NCBI RefSeq assembly: GCF_019468565.1
Contig: NZ_CP080521.1
Coordinates: 1,736,001-1,800,000, forward strand
Length of the DNA stretch: 64,000 nucleotides
Reading direction: 5' to 3'
Origin: Pseudonocardia sp. DSM 110487
Lineage (GTDB): Bacteria; Actinomycetota; Actinomycetes; Mycobacteriales; Pseudonocardiaceae
The notes below the pieces were generated by a model, which worked only from the letters and a program-made list of their open reading frames with translations, made no database searches and was not told the DNA's origin. Numbering within the stretch: the stretch's first letter is position 1; every line of letters starts with the position of its first letter. Below, in pieces: positions 16,120-26,416 of this stretch. Position numbers and translations under genes: made by a program.

Positions 16120-17922
16120 GTGACTGCGTCAAACAGTTCAGCCGGAAAGCGCCTGCGCAGCCAGGCGTGGTTCGACAACCCCGAGAACCCCGGCATGACC
16201 GCCCTCTACATCGAGCGGTACATGAACTGGGGCATCACCCGCGAGGAGCTGCAGTCCGGCAAGCCGATCATCGGGATCGCGCAGACCGGCTCCGACCTCT
16301 CGCCGTGCAACCGCCACCACCTCGTGCTCGCCGACCGGGTGCGCGAGGGCATCCGGGAGATGGGCGCGATCGCGTTCGAGTTCCCGGTGCACCCGATCCA
16401 GGAGACCGGCAAGCGGCCCACCGCGTCGATCGACCGCAACCTCGCCTACCTGGGGCTGGTCGAGGTGCTGCACGGCTACCCGCTCGACGGCGTCGTGCTC
16501 ACCACCGGCTGCGACAAGACCACCCCGGCCTGCCTGATGGCCGCGGCCACCGTCGACATCCCGGCGATCGTGTTGTCCGGCGGCCCCATGCTCAACGGCT
16601 GGTACAACGGCGAGCGGACCGGCTCCGGAACGATCGTGTGGAAGGCCCGCGAGATGCTGGCCGCCGAGGAGATCGACCAGGCCGAGTTCGTCGAGATGGT
16701 CGCCTCGTCGGCGCCGTCGCCGGGGCACTGCAACACCATGGGCACCGCGTCCACGATGAACGCGCTCGCCGAGGCGCTGGGGATGAGCCTTCCCGGCTCG
16801 TCGGCGATCCCGGCGCCGCACCGCGACCGCGCCCGCAACGCCTACCTGACGGGGCGGCGGATCGTCGAGATGGTGCACGAGGACCTCAAGCCGTCCGACG
16901 TCATGACGCGCGAGGCCTTCGAGAACGCGGTCATCGTGAACTCGGCGATCGGCGGCTCCACCAACGCGCCGATCCACATCACAGCCGTCGCCCGGCACAT
17001 GGGCGTCGACCTGCCGATGGACGACTGGCAGCGCCTCGGCCTCGAGGTCCCGCTGATCGTCGACCTGCAGCCCGCCGGTAAGTACCTCGGCGAGGAGTTC
17101 TACCGGGCAGGCGGCGTGCCCGCCGTCGTGAACGAGCTGATGGCGCACGGCCTCATCCGGGAGGGCGCCCACACCGTCAACGGGCGCACGATCGGTGAGA
17201 ACTGCCGCGACACCGTGGCCACCGACCGCGATGTGATCCGCACCTTCGACAACGCCATGCAGGACGACGCCGGGTTCCTCGTGCTGAAGGGCAACCTCTT
17301 CGAGTGCGCGATCATGAAGACGAGCGTGATCTCGACGGAGTTCCGGGAGCGCTACCTGTCCGACCCGGAGCACCCGAACGTCCTGGAGGGCCGCGCGGTC
17401 GTCTTCGACGGCCCCGAGGACTACCACCACCGCATCGAGGACCCCGACCTCAAGATCGACGAGGACTGCCTGCTGTTCATGCGCGGCGCGGGCCCGCTCG
17501 GCTACCCGGGCGCGGCCGAGGTCGTGAACATGCAGCCACCCGCGGAGCTGATCAAGCGGGGCGTGCACGCGCTGCCGTGCATCGGCGACGGGCGCCAGTC
17601 CGGCACGTCCGGCTCGCCGTCGATCCTCAACGCCTCCCCGGAGGCTGCGGCAGGCGGCGGCCTGGCGATCCTGCAGACCGGCGACCACGTGCGCATCGAC
17701 CTGAACACCGGCACGGCCGACATGCTCGTGCCCGAGGCGGAGCTCGCCGAGCGGCGTCGTCGGTTGGATGACGCGGGCGGCTACCCGATGCCCGCGTCGC
17801 AGACGCCGTGGCAGGAGATCCAGCGGGGCATGGTGGACCAGCTCTCCGCGGGCATGGTGCTCAAGCCCGCAGTGGCCTACCAGCGCGTGGCGTCGAAGGG
17901 GTTGCCGCGGGACAACCACTGA
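16120..17922 (+). CDS. IlvD/Edd-family dehydratase (sugar-acid dehydratase-like)
   Basis: A 600-residue iron-sulfur dehydratase related to dihydroxy-acid dehydratase and to pentonate dehydratases. Cluster and active-site Cys positions are seen in LTTGCDKTTPAC and SPGHCNTMGTAST. Other landmarks are PAPHRDRARNAY, NSAIGGSTNAPIH and GDGRQSGTSGSPSI. RYMNWGITREELQSGKPIIGIAQTGSD resembles the sugar-acid branch more than biosynthetic IlvD. The GTG at 16120 has GAAGGA just upstream. It closes the Lar/dehydratase operon and is followed by a hairpin terminator. Its last 193 bp are duplicated at 19012-19204. Confidence 0.87.
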   Translation: MTASNSSAGKRLRSQAWFDNPENPGMTALYIERYMNWGITREELQSGKPIIGIAQTGSDLSPCNRHHLVLADRVREGIREMGAIAFEFPVHPIQETGKRPTASIDRNLAYLGLVEVLHGYPLDGVVLTTGCDKTTPACLMAAATVDIPAIVLSGGPMLNGWYNGERTGSGTIVWKAREMLAAEEIDQAEFVEMVASSAPSPGHCNTMGTASTMNALAEALGMSLPGSSAIPAPHRDRARNAYLTGRRIVEMVHEDLKPSDVMTREAFENAVIVNSAIGGSTNAPIHITAVARHMGVDLPMDDWQRLGLEVPLIVDLQPAGKYLGEEFYRAGGVPAVVNELMAHGLIREGAHTVNGRTIGENCRDTVATDRDVIRTFDNAMQDDAGFLVLKGNLFECAIMKTSVISTEFRERYLSDPEHPNVLEGRAVVFDGPEDYHHRIEDPDLKIDEDCLLFMRGAGPLGYPGAAEVVNMQPPAELIKRGVHALPCIGDGRQSGTSGSPSILNASPEAAAGGGLAILQTGDHVRIDLNTGTADMLVPEAELAERRRRLDDAGGYPMPASQTPWQEIQRGMVDQLSAGMVLKPAVAYQRVASKGLPRDNH

Positions 17923-17932
17923 CCACCCCTGG

Positions 17933-17964
17933 GTGGATACGCGTGCTGCAGCGCGCGTATCCAC
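17933..17964 (+). terminator. Hairpin terminator after the IlvD/Edd gene
   Basis: A perfect 11-bp stem (GTGGATACGCG with CGCGTATCCAC) around a 10-base loop begins 11 bp after the ilvD-like stop. There is no T run, as is usual in actinobacteria. Confidence 0.7.
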
Positions 17965-18051
17965 TCACACCTGATCAGCGGAAACATGTCGTCCAGTGTG
18001 GCGGCATCGAGTACCCGCTCGGACCAGAGGTCGAGCTCGTCTTCGCCCGAC

Positions 18052-18450
18052 TCAAACGGTGAGCGGGGCGAACAGGTCCACGATGTTGCCGTCCGGGTCG
18101 AGGACGGTGGCGTAGCGCTGTCCCCACGGCGCGTCGTAGGGCGGCAGCGGGCCGGCGTGCCCCGCCGCTGTGAGCTGATCGAACATCGCGTCGACCTCGG
18201 CGGGCGAGCCGAGTCCGAACGCGAGCGCGACCCGGCCGGCGGTGTCGGGAGGGCTCCACTCCGGATGCATGCCCGTGATGGTCTCCTCGGCGTCGATCGA
18301 CAGCCGGTTGCCGCCCGGAAGCTCGACGCCGACGTGCGGGTCCGGCGTACCCGGCTCCGGAACCGTCAGGCCCAGCAGGCGGTAGAACTCGATCGAGCGT
18401 CGGACATCCTTGGCGAAGATCTGGACGACTGCCGAGGTCAGCACAGACAT
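18052..18450 (-). CDS. VOC-family (glyoxalase/bleomycin-resistance fold) protein
   Basis: A 132-residue single-domain vicinal oxygen chelate protein. The strand order is visible, with AKDVRRSIEFYRLLGL early and a C-terminal RYATVLDPDGNIVDLFAPL ending that usually carries a metal-ligand acid residue. Members include glyoxalases, dioxygenases and drug-binding proteins, and the substrate cannot be told. The start (MSVLTSAVVQIF) is at 18450; an upstream in-frame extension lacks similarity. The 170 bp between it and the next fragment hold nothing recognisable. Confidence 0.82.
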   Translation of the reverse strand: MSVLTSAVVQIFAKDVRRSIEFYRLLGLTVPEPGTPDPHVGVELPGGNRLSIDAEETITGMHPEWSPPDTAGRVALAFGLGSPAEVDAMFDQLTAAGHAGPLPPYDAPWGQRYATVLDPDGNIVDLFAPLTV

Positions 18451-18620
18451 GGCGGGACAGTAAGCCGGCTGGGCAGTGGCGGTCGTGAATGAATCGGACA
18501 ACGAGGTGGTCTTGGCAAGATCTGAGCGGATCGCCCGGCGGCCACCGATTTGCAAGGATCCTGCTGATCACGGGTACTTCCGCGAATCAGGCCCTCGAGT
18601 TGATCTCAACGCGCTGCGCC

Positions 18621-19010
18621 TCATTGGACCCGATCAAGGAGATCGGCGAGCTCGTCAGGCATCGACATCATCGGTAGATGCGACGAGGGGAGCCGGTGAC
18701 GATGGTCGACGACAGCCGCCAACTGCTCCCGGGCAGCGGGGGAGAAGGCCTGGTCCTGCTCGCAGATGATGTAGGTCGTGGGGTGGCCGCGGTCGGGTGC
18801 GGTGCTGGGCGCGGTACCGCTGGCGAGGGAAGCCGGCATGAAGCGGCGCAGGTAGGGATAGGCGTGCTGGGGGTCGACGTCGGCGCACAGCTTCTGCCGG
18901 ACCAGCTCTAGATCGTCGACGGCTCTGAGCGTGCCATCGTCGTGCGCCGTCACCCATGTGGCTTGCGGTCCCGCAGCTGCCCATGCTTCCATCGCCGACT
19001 GCCCCCGCTG
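18621..19010 (-). pseudogene. C-terminal part of a split alpha/beta-hydrolase
   Basis: The C-terminal ~130 residues of a salicylate-esterase-like alpha/beta-hydrolase. The acid region is YIICEQDQAF, and the catalytic-His region reads SSHLPMMSMPDELADLL. Reading upstream in frame gives QRGQSAMEAW, a typical mid-protein segment, up to about 19010, where similarity stops exactly at the copied ilvD tail. The nucleophile Ser region is missing. The N-terminal part of what appears to be the same gene lies at 19776-19952 on the same strand, so about 0.8 kb has replaced some 60 codons. Confidence 0.7.
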
Positions 19011-19011
19011 C

Positions 19012-19204
19012 GCCCGAGGCGGAGCTCGCCGAGCGGCGTCGTCGGCTGGATGACGGGGGCGGCTACCCGATGCCCGCGTCGCAGACGCCGTGGCAGGAGA
19101 TCCAGCGGGGCATGGTGGACCAGCTGTCGGCGGGCATGGTGCTCAAGCCGGCAGTGGCCTACCAGCGCGTGGCGTCGAAGGGGCTGCCGCGAGGCAACCA
19201 CTGA
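19012..19204 (+). pseudogene. Duplicated 3' end of the IlvD/Edd-family gene
   Basis: These 193 bp match 17730-17922 without gaps, with about eight substitutions (about 96% identity), most of them silent. They encode only the last 63 residues plus the stop and have no start or active-site residues. Similarity stops a few bases after the stop codon on the 3' side and abruptly on the 5' side, inside the split alpha/beta-hydrolase. It is a fragment left by duplication or recombination. Confidence 0.85.
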
Positions 19205-19210
19205 CCTGCT

Positions 19211-19228
19211 CGTGCGTGGGTACGCACG
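19211..19228. terminator. Hairpin terminator between the ilvD fragment and the Nudix gene
   Basis: A perfect 7-bp stem (CGTGCGT with ACGCACG) and a 4-base loop, followed on the plus strand by TTTGTG. It lies between two convergent reading frames and could serve either strand. Confidence 0.5.
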
Positions 19229-19257
19229 TTTGTGAGGGTGGGGACAGCGCCGCCTGG

Positions 19258-19770
19258 TCAGGCAACGCGCCGTCCCTCCTCGCACAACACGGTCACGCCC
19301 TGCTCCACGGCCACCAGCGCCGCGGCGATGCGATCGGCCAGGAGCGGTTTGACCTTGCTCCTGGCCTGCGCCAACGTGTGGAATCCGGCGGAGAGGATCT
19401 CGGCGTCCGGGAACACCGTTCCCACCAGATCGGCATCGTCCAGCACGCCGCCGTCGAAGACGAACCGCAGACCCTCGGGGCGCGAGTCCTGCGGACGCAC
19501 GTGGTCCACCACCAGCAGCCGCCCCAACGGGACGTCCCAGCCCAGTTCCTCGGCCAGCTCGCGCGTCGCCGCCGCCCACGGGGACTCGTCGGCCTCCACC
19601 ACGCCGCCCGGGATCTCCCAGTTCGGCTTGTAGGACGGCTCGACCAGCAGTATCCGATCCGCCCGGTCGCGGAACAGCATGCCTGCGGCCATGGCCTTGC
19701 GGGCCAGGCCCGCCACGTACTGCTCCACCGGCCGTGCCTCAGGGCGTCGACTGGGCGACATCATCTCCAC
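19258..19770 (-). CDS. Nudix hydrolase
   Basis: A 170-residue Nudix protein that would hydrolyse a nucleoside diphosphate linked to another group. The Nudix box is complete (GGVVEADESPWAAATRELAEELGW), with the glutamates needed for metal binding. It is preceded by WEIP and followed by LLVVDHV. The gene sits entirely within the segment that interrupts the alpha/beta-hydrolase gene, so it probably arrived with the ilvD fragment in one event (inference). The start is MEMMSPSRRP at 19770; the downstream MSPSRRP is an alternative. Confidence 0.88.
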   Translation of the reverse strand: MEMMSPSRRPEARPVEQYVAGLARKAMAAGMLFRDRADRILLVEPSYKPNWEIPGGVVEADESPWAAATRELAEELGWDVPLGRLLVVDHVRPQDSRPEGLRFVFDGGVLDDADLVGTVFPDAEILSAGFHTLAQARSKVKPLLADRIAAALVAVEQGVTVLCEEGRRVA

Positions 19771-19775
19771 GGACG

Positions 19776-19952
19776 TTACCGCGAGGGCGATGCGGTGGGT
19801 GCCAGGTCACCGAGCGCCGCCGGGTCGTGACCGGCGCTCGGTGACTGCTCGATCGCCTCGACGCGATACCCGGCCTTCCGCAACCGGTTCGCGACCTCAC
19901 GCCAGTGCGAGCCCTCGACGAAGCCGCCGGGGACGAGGACGAAGGTCGACAT
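19776..19952 (-). pseudogene. N-terminal part of a split alpha/beta-hydrolase
   Basis: The frame begins MSTFVLVPGGFVEGSHWREV and continues with RLRKAGYRVEAIE, the first strand and helix of a salicylate-esterase-like alpha/beta-hydrolase with the oxyanion-region GG. Similarity ends after ALGDLA; six unrelated residues and a stop follow. At 58 residues it cannot fold as an enzyme. Its missing continuation is the fragment ending at 19010, on the far side of the Nudix gene. Confidence 0.65.
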
Positions 19953-20013
19953 CGCGTGATTGTGGTGCCCGTCACTCCCGGCGACGATCGGCCGGTCGGC
20001 CGCGACGACCCGC

Positions 20014-21818
20014 TCAGAACGGCGGCTGCTCGTCCGGTGGAGGTTCGGGTTTCGGTGGTGGTGCTGGGCGGGGCGGGTCGGCCTCGGGTCGTTCCAGGAT
20101 TCGCGGGTCGACCTTGCGCAGGCGTTGGTCGACGTCGGCGGTGGTTTCGTCGTGCGGGTGTGGGGCGGGGTCCGGGTCGGGTAGGTCGGGGCGGACCGGT
20201 TCGCCCTTTGTGACGTAGATGCGCCCGAGCGGACTGATCCACAGGAACAGCCCGGGCTGGGGTTGGGCCAGGGACCAGTGCCGATCCTTGTCCGGATGGT
20301 GACGCTTGCAGGCGGGGCCGATGTTCACCTCGACGGTTTCGCCGCCGCGGGCGTGGTCGCGGGTGTGGTCGAGGTCGCTGCGCCGTGCCGGGCGGGTGCA
20401 GCCCGGGCCGCAGCAGTTGCGGTCGCGGATGCGGATGTGGTCGGCGAGCCGGCCGCGCGCGAACCGCGCCTGCGGGTTGGCGGCCAGTCGCCGGCGGAGC
20501 TCGTCGCGGTCGGCCCAGGCGTCGGCGATCTCGGCCAGCAGCCCGTCCCAGTCGCCGAGGACCGGGTCGGTGCCGTAGCCGCCGAGCTCGTCGAGGGTGA
20601 GGTGAAGCTCGACGATCCCGCCCCGCACCGGAAGAGCTCGCGTGGAGGTGCGGGGGCGGCGCCGGAGCGGTCCGGCGAGCAGAAGGTGGCCGTCGGTGTC
20701 GACGATGGCGAACTTCCAGGACGCCCCCGCCGTTGGGCGGCGACGGCGGTGCGGGCGAGGTGGGCACCGACGGGTCCGAGGCCGGGGATCTCGCCGGGCC
20801 GGTCGTCGAGCCCGGCGAGGGTGGCGAGCCCGACTCGGATCTCGATGCCCTCGCGGGTGGCGACCCGGTCTCCGGTCCACCGCTCGGCGTTCTCGCCCGC
20901 CGGGGCGGCAGCTGTGGCAGCGGCCTCGGCTGCGGGGTGGTCGTCGGGATGGTCGATGTCGGGGCCGTCTTCGGGTCGTTGGGTGGCCAGGAGCCGGTTG
21001 ATGATGTCGTTCTCGGTGAGGCCGTGGAAGGTGCCGTTGAGCATTCCGAGGTAGATGTCGGCGCTGATCTGTGCCCGTCGTGCTGGGTGCCCGGCCCGTT
21101 TGGTGGCTTCTACGAGCCGGTCGATCCGCTGGCCCGCGGCGGCCGCTTCGTCGGGTGGGAGTCCGTTCCCGACCAGGGTGGCGGTGCCGGTGCGCGGGTC
21201 GAGGTACAGCGCTACGCCTCGGCCTTGCACGGCGCGCTCGTATCGGCGGCGGCGCAGGTCGGGGTCGATCGCGTGCAGCGCCCGGTACAGCCGGTCCGAG
21301 AGCTGTTTGGTGGTCAATCCCGGCGCTTGCGGCACGAATTTCTCGCAGAGCCGCCGGCTCTGCTGGTCGGTGAGGTCACCGTTCGCCGGGTCGAGGTATT
21401 CGACGAAGACCCGTGCCTTGCCGCGGTCGATGTGGCCGTGCTGGAGGGATTCGTGGACCAGCGGTAGGCGTTCGACCAGGGCGGTGGCGAACCCGAGTTC
21501 CCGGTCGGTGGCGGTGGGGGTCCAGGTGAGTCCGGCGGCGATCTCGTGGGAGGCCCACTCGAACTGCTCCGCGGCCCGCGCCACCGCCTCGGCTCGGTTG
21601 CCGGGCAGGTCGGCGACGGTGACCGCGTGGGCGATCTCCACCAGGTCGGCGAACAGTTCCGCCTGGTCATGGGCCAGCTGCCGGGCCCGGGCCCGGGCCA
21701 CCTCGACCAGGCGGACGTTCGGGACCTTGTCCCGAGGCAGCGCGTCCAGGACGGCGGACAGCTCCGGACCGGGCGGTAGTGCCACCGCCCGGTCCACGAG
21801 TTCCGCCACTCCTGCCAT
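20014..21818 (-). pseudogene. 13E12-type (DUF222) HNH endonuclease gene with a frameshift
   Basis: A DUF222 protein (MAGVAELVDRAVALPPG start, then a long helical domain with EFADL- and YLDPRTGT-like segments) followed by a C-terminal HNH nuclease. The two halves are in different frames. The first runs from 21818 to about 20730, and the second carries ASWKFAIVDTDG, then RDRNCCGPGCTRPARRSDLDH and NIGPACKRHHPDKD. One extra base in a run of five G (minus strand; plus-strand C run at 20724-20728) restores a single frame. The C-terminus is Pro-rich. It may be a real inactivation or a sequencing error. A LexA box sits at its start. Confidence 0.75.
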
Positions 21819-21820
21819 GC

Positions 21821-21838
21821 GTCGAACCTACGTTCGAC
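21821..21838. promoter_or_regulatory. LexA/SOS box upstream of the 13E12 HNH gene
   Basis: A perfect palindrome GTCGAAC-CTAC-GTTCGAC that fits the CGAAC-N4-GTTCG LexA box of actinobacteria and Bacillus. It lies 3 bp upstream of the ATG. Several mycobacterial 13E12 genes are known to be in the DNA-damage regulon. Confidence 0.7.
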
Positions 21839-22108
21839 CCCTGACATTCCTGGGCGTTTCCGGTTGACCTGGTTGGCTTTCACTCGAAGAGCCCAACGGC
21901 CGATGATGGCCATGCTGGCGCGAGGCGTTCGGGCGCCTTGCAGGCCGCGCACGTGCCGAACGCGCGATCGGCCCCGTCGCAATCGGTTTCTGGCACCCGC
22001 TATCTTCGCATTTAGCGGTGCACGAAGAGGCGACTCATAGCATTCTCACAGCCGTCTCCAAGCGCATTCCAATAAATGTATGGAGTGTTTGGTCGACGGA
22101 AGGAAACC

Positions 22109-23866
22109 ATGGCGAGAGTGGGCGACCGGAACCTCTCGGCGGTGTGGGCGTGGGCTCGCGCGCACCGGCTGAACCTCGGACTGCTCCTGCTGCTGGCCGT
22201 GGCGATCGTGGCGACCGTCCTGGTGATCACGAACCCGGGCGGGGAGGCACCGGTCGCCCGCACGGCGACGGTGACGCGTGGCGACGTGACGGCGCTCGTC
22301 ACCGGGAGCGGCAACGCCGAGTCGTCGCTGCGTACGCCGGTCAGCTTCGAGGGGCCGGGCACCGTCACCTCGGTGCTGGTCGAGCCGGGCGACGCCGTCA
22401 CGCTCGGCCAGCCACTGGCCACGATCGACGACGCCGCCGCGCAGGCCGAACTGCGCACCGCCGAGGCCCAGCTCGCGAGCGCGCAGGCGGTGCTCGACCA
22501 GGCCAAGGCCGGGCCGACCGACGTGCTGAGGCAGCAGGACCAGCTCGGGATCACCCAGGCCGAGCAGGCCCTCGACAACGCCCGTGCCGCGGTCACCGCG
22601 GCGCAGAAGCAGCTGGAGCTCGACCGGGTCTCGACCAAGAGCGCCATCGACAACGCGAAGACCGAGCTGGCGAACGACGACAAGGCCACCGCTACGGCCG
22701 TCGAGAACGCCGAGGAGAAGCTCGAAGCCGACACCAAGACCCAGAAGACCCTCGTCGAGCAGGCCGAGGCGGAGGAGCAGGCGGCGTGCTCCGGCACGAG
22801 CTCACTCACGGAGGACGGCGAGGATTCCGCGTCCACCAGCTGCACCTCGGCGAAGCTCGCCACGAAGAACGCGAAGAACACCCGCGACTCGGTGCTGCTG
22901 GCCGACCGGCAGGCGATCACCACCGCCGAGCAGACCCGCGAGTCGACCCTCGACCAGCGCAGGCAGGCCGTCACGGAGGCCGAGCAGACCCGGGCGGAGA
23001 CCCTGCTGACCGGCGAGACGACGGTCGAGACCAACAAGCAGGCCGTGACGAAGGCGGAAGGCGACGTCACGGCGGCCAAGCTCGCCGCCGAGGCGAACCT
23101 GCACCCCAAGACGCCCGAGGAGATCGCGCAGGCACAGGCCTCGGTGGACAGCGCGCAGGTCGACGTGGACACGGCCCGGCGCGGCGTCGAGAAGACGGCG
23201 TTGAACGCGCCGCAGGCCGGCGTCGTGCTCGCCGTGAACGGCGAGGTGGGCGAGTCGGCAGGCGGGCAGGACTCGGACAACGGCTCGGGGTCGTCCGACG
23301 ATGACAACGGCAACAGCGGCGACTCGGCGGCGTCGGATTCCGCGACCTCGGCGGGCGACGGGTTCATCGTCATCGCCAACTTCAGCGAGCTCGCCGTGAC
23401 CGCGGAGATCCCGGAGGCCGACGCGGCGAAGCTCCAGCTGGGCCAGCAGGCGACCATCTCGTTCCCGGCGACCGAGACCACGGCGACCGGCACGGTCACC
23501 CGCAAGGACCCGCAGAGCACGGTGTCGAACGACGTCGTGCTCTACCCGGTCACGATCTCGCTGGAGACCGCTCCACCCGGCGTCGGGGTCGGCGCAACGG
23601 CCAACGTGTCGGTCACCACGGGCACCGCCACCGGGGTGCTGAAGGCGCCGACGCAGGCGATCACGACGACCGGCAACCAGAGCACGGTGACGGTGCGCCG
23701 CAACGGCGTCGACACCGTCGTGCCCGTGCGGATCGGGGTGTCCGGCCCCGCCGAGACCGAGATCGTCAGCGGGGTTTCCGAGGGTGACGTGCTGGTGCTG
23801 CCGTCGCAGAACGTCGTGACCGGTGGCTCCGGCGCCGGCTTCCCCAGGACGGGCGGTGGTCGGTGA
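22109..23866 (+). CDS. MacA/HlyD-type periplasmic-adaptor-like protein with a long coiled-coil hairpin
   Basis: A 585-residue membrane-fusion-type protein. One membrane anchor (about residues 20-41, GLLLLLAVAIVATVLV) is followed by a lipoyl-like half (GPGTVTSVLVEPGDAVTLGQPLATID). A coiled-coil hairpin of roughly 240 residues rich in Ala, Glu, Lys and Gln comes next. The second lipoyl half (TALNAPQAGVVLAVNGEVGE), an acidic Ser/Asp/Asn-rich loop and beta-barrel domains complete it. Two Cys lie near the hairpin tip (AACSGTSS and TSCTSA). ATG at 22109 has GGAAGGAA upstream. It heads an operon with an ABC ATPase and an FtsX-type permease. The likely role is export or envelope sensing. Confidence 0.85.
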   Translation: MARVGDRNLSAVWAWARAHRLNLGLLLLLAVAIVATVLVITNPGGEAPVARTATVTRGDVTALVTGSGNAESSLRTPVSFEGPGTVTSVLVEPGDAVTLGQPLATIDDAAAQAELRTAEAQLASAQAVLDQAKAGPTDVLRQQDQLGITQAEQALDNARAAVTAAQKQLELDRVSTKSAIDNAKTELANDDKATATAVENAEEKLEADTKTQKTLVEQAEAEEQAACSGTSSLTEDGEDSASTSCTSAKLATKNAKNTRDSVLLADRQAITTAEQTRESTLDQRRQAVTEAEQTRAETLLTGETTVETNKQAVTKAEGDVTAAKLAAEANLHPKTPEEIAQAQASVDSAQVDVDTARRGVEKTALNAPQAGVVLAVNGEVGESAGGQDSDNGSGSSDDDNGNSGDSAASDSATSAGDGFIVIANFSELAVTAEIPEADAAKLQLGQQATISFPATETTATGTVTRKDPQSTVSNDVVLYPVTISLETAPPGVGVGATANVSVTTGTATGVLKAPTQAITTTGNQSTVTVRRNGVDTVVPVRIGVSGPAETEIVSGVSEGDVLVLPSQNVVTGGSGAGFPRTGGGR

Positions 23867-24554
23867 TGCGGCCGGTCATCGAGCTGCGGGACGTCGCGAA
23901 GATCTACGGGAGCGGTGACACGGTGGTGCGCGCCGTGGACGGGGTCGACCTCGTCGTCGAGCGCGGCGACTACGTCGCGGTGATGGGTGCGTCGGGCTCC
24001 GGGAAGTCGACGCTGATGAACATCATCGGCTGCCTCGACCTCCCGACCAGGGGCCGCTACGCGCTCGACGGCGTGGATACCCGGCGGCTCGACGAGCGCA
24101 GGCAGGCCTTGATCCGCAACCGGAAGATCGGGTTCGTCTTCCAGTCGTTCAACCTGATCCCGCGGACAACGGCCCTGCGCAACGTGGAGCTGCCGATGGC
24201 CTACGCCCGCGTCCGCACGCCGGAGCGGCGCAGCAGGGCGCTGCGGGCGCTCGAGCAGGTGGGGCTCGGCGATCGGTTGCACCACCGCCCGTCGGAGCTG
24301 TCCGGCGGGCAGCAGCAGCGGGTGGCGATCGCACGGGCGATCGCGACCGATCCCGTCCTGCTGCTCGCCGACGAGCCGACCGGGGCGCTCGACAGCCGCA
24401 GCACCGACGAGGTGCTCGCGCTCTTCGGCGATCTCAACGCCGACGGCCGGACCCTCGTGGTCATCACCCACGAGGAGCAGGTCGCGCGGCGCGCGAAGCG
24501 GGTCCTGCACATGAAGGACGGCCGGATCGTCTCCGACGATCGCGTGGTGGCGTC

Positions 24555-24558
<4 letters not shown>
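23863..24558 (+). CDS. ABC transporter ATP-binding protein (MacB/LolD type)
   Basis: A 231-residue ATPase. Walker A is GASGSGKST, the signature LSGGQQQRVAIARA, and Walker B VLLLADEPTGALD, which is typical of the MacB/LolD/FtsE group. The H-loop is VVITHE. The GTG at 23863 overlaps the adaptor stop, and an ATG at 23866 is the alternative. The gene overlaps the permease at its end, so all subunits should be made together. Confidence 0.92.
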
Positions 24559-25858
<1,300 letters not shown>

Positions 25859-25862
<4 letters not shown>

Positions 25863-26158
25863 AGTCGATGGAGCCGATGGAATCCCTGCCGCCCGACGAG
25901 CCTCTTGACGATCCGTACGAGGATCTGTTCGAAGCGGGTTGGGACCGACCGAAGCAGGCCAGCAGGCTCACCCTCGCGCTGGTGGCCGCGCTGCTGGTCG
26001 TGCTCGGGTTCGCGGGCGGCGTCCTGACCCAGCGCGCCGTCGGCGGCGGGAACGCACCGACCACGGTCACCGGCGGGCCGGGAGCCGGGAATCAGGTCGT
26101 ATCGCCGGCCGAGGGTGGCGGCGTGCGCCGAGCCGGGCCGCAGGGCGGAGAGGGTTGA
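25859..26158 (+). CDS. Small single-TM protein coupled to the MacAB-like operon
   Basis: A 99-residue protein whose ATG overlaps the permease stop (ATGA), so it is the fourth gene of the operon. The N-terminal ~35 residues are acidic and cytoplasmic (PPDEPLDDPYEDLFEAGWD). One membrane helix follows (LALVAALLVVLGFAGGVL), then a Gly/Pro/Ala-rich outer tail. No family is recognised. The tight coupling suggests a small accessory subunit of the transporter. The 255 bp after it contain nothing recognisable. Confidence 0.65.
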
Positions 26159-26416
26159 ATTGAGTGCGGTGGCCCGAACACACGACCGCGATTCCGCACA
26201 CACGTCTGGGCCCGAGGCGTGTGCGGGTGGCTGGCAGAGCAGCGCCACTCGGTTCGTGACATCCGTGCGTTGCCTGTCGCAGACTGGAAGTCGGCGGCAC
26301 GGTCGCGTCGTGCGGGAGGGGCATGGCTCGCATTTCCTGGGAGGGGTGCACCCAACGGTCGGTCGCTCGTTGTCCTCCCGGGCACGTCGTGACCAGCGTG
26401 ACCTCGGGGAGGCGTG

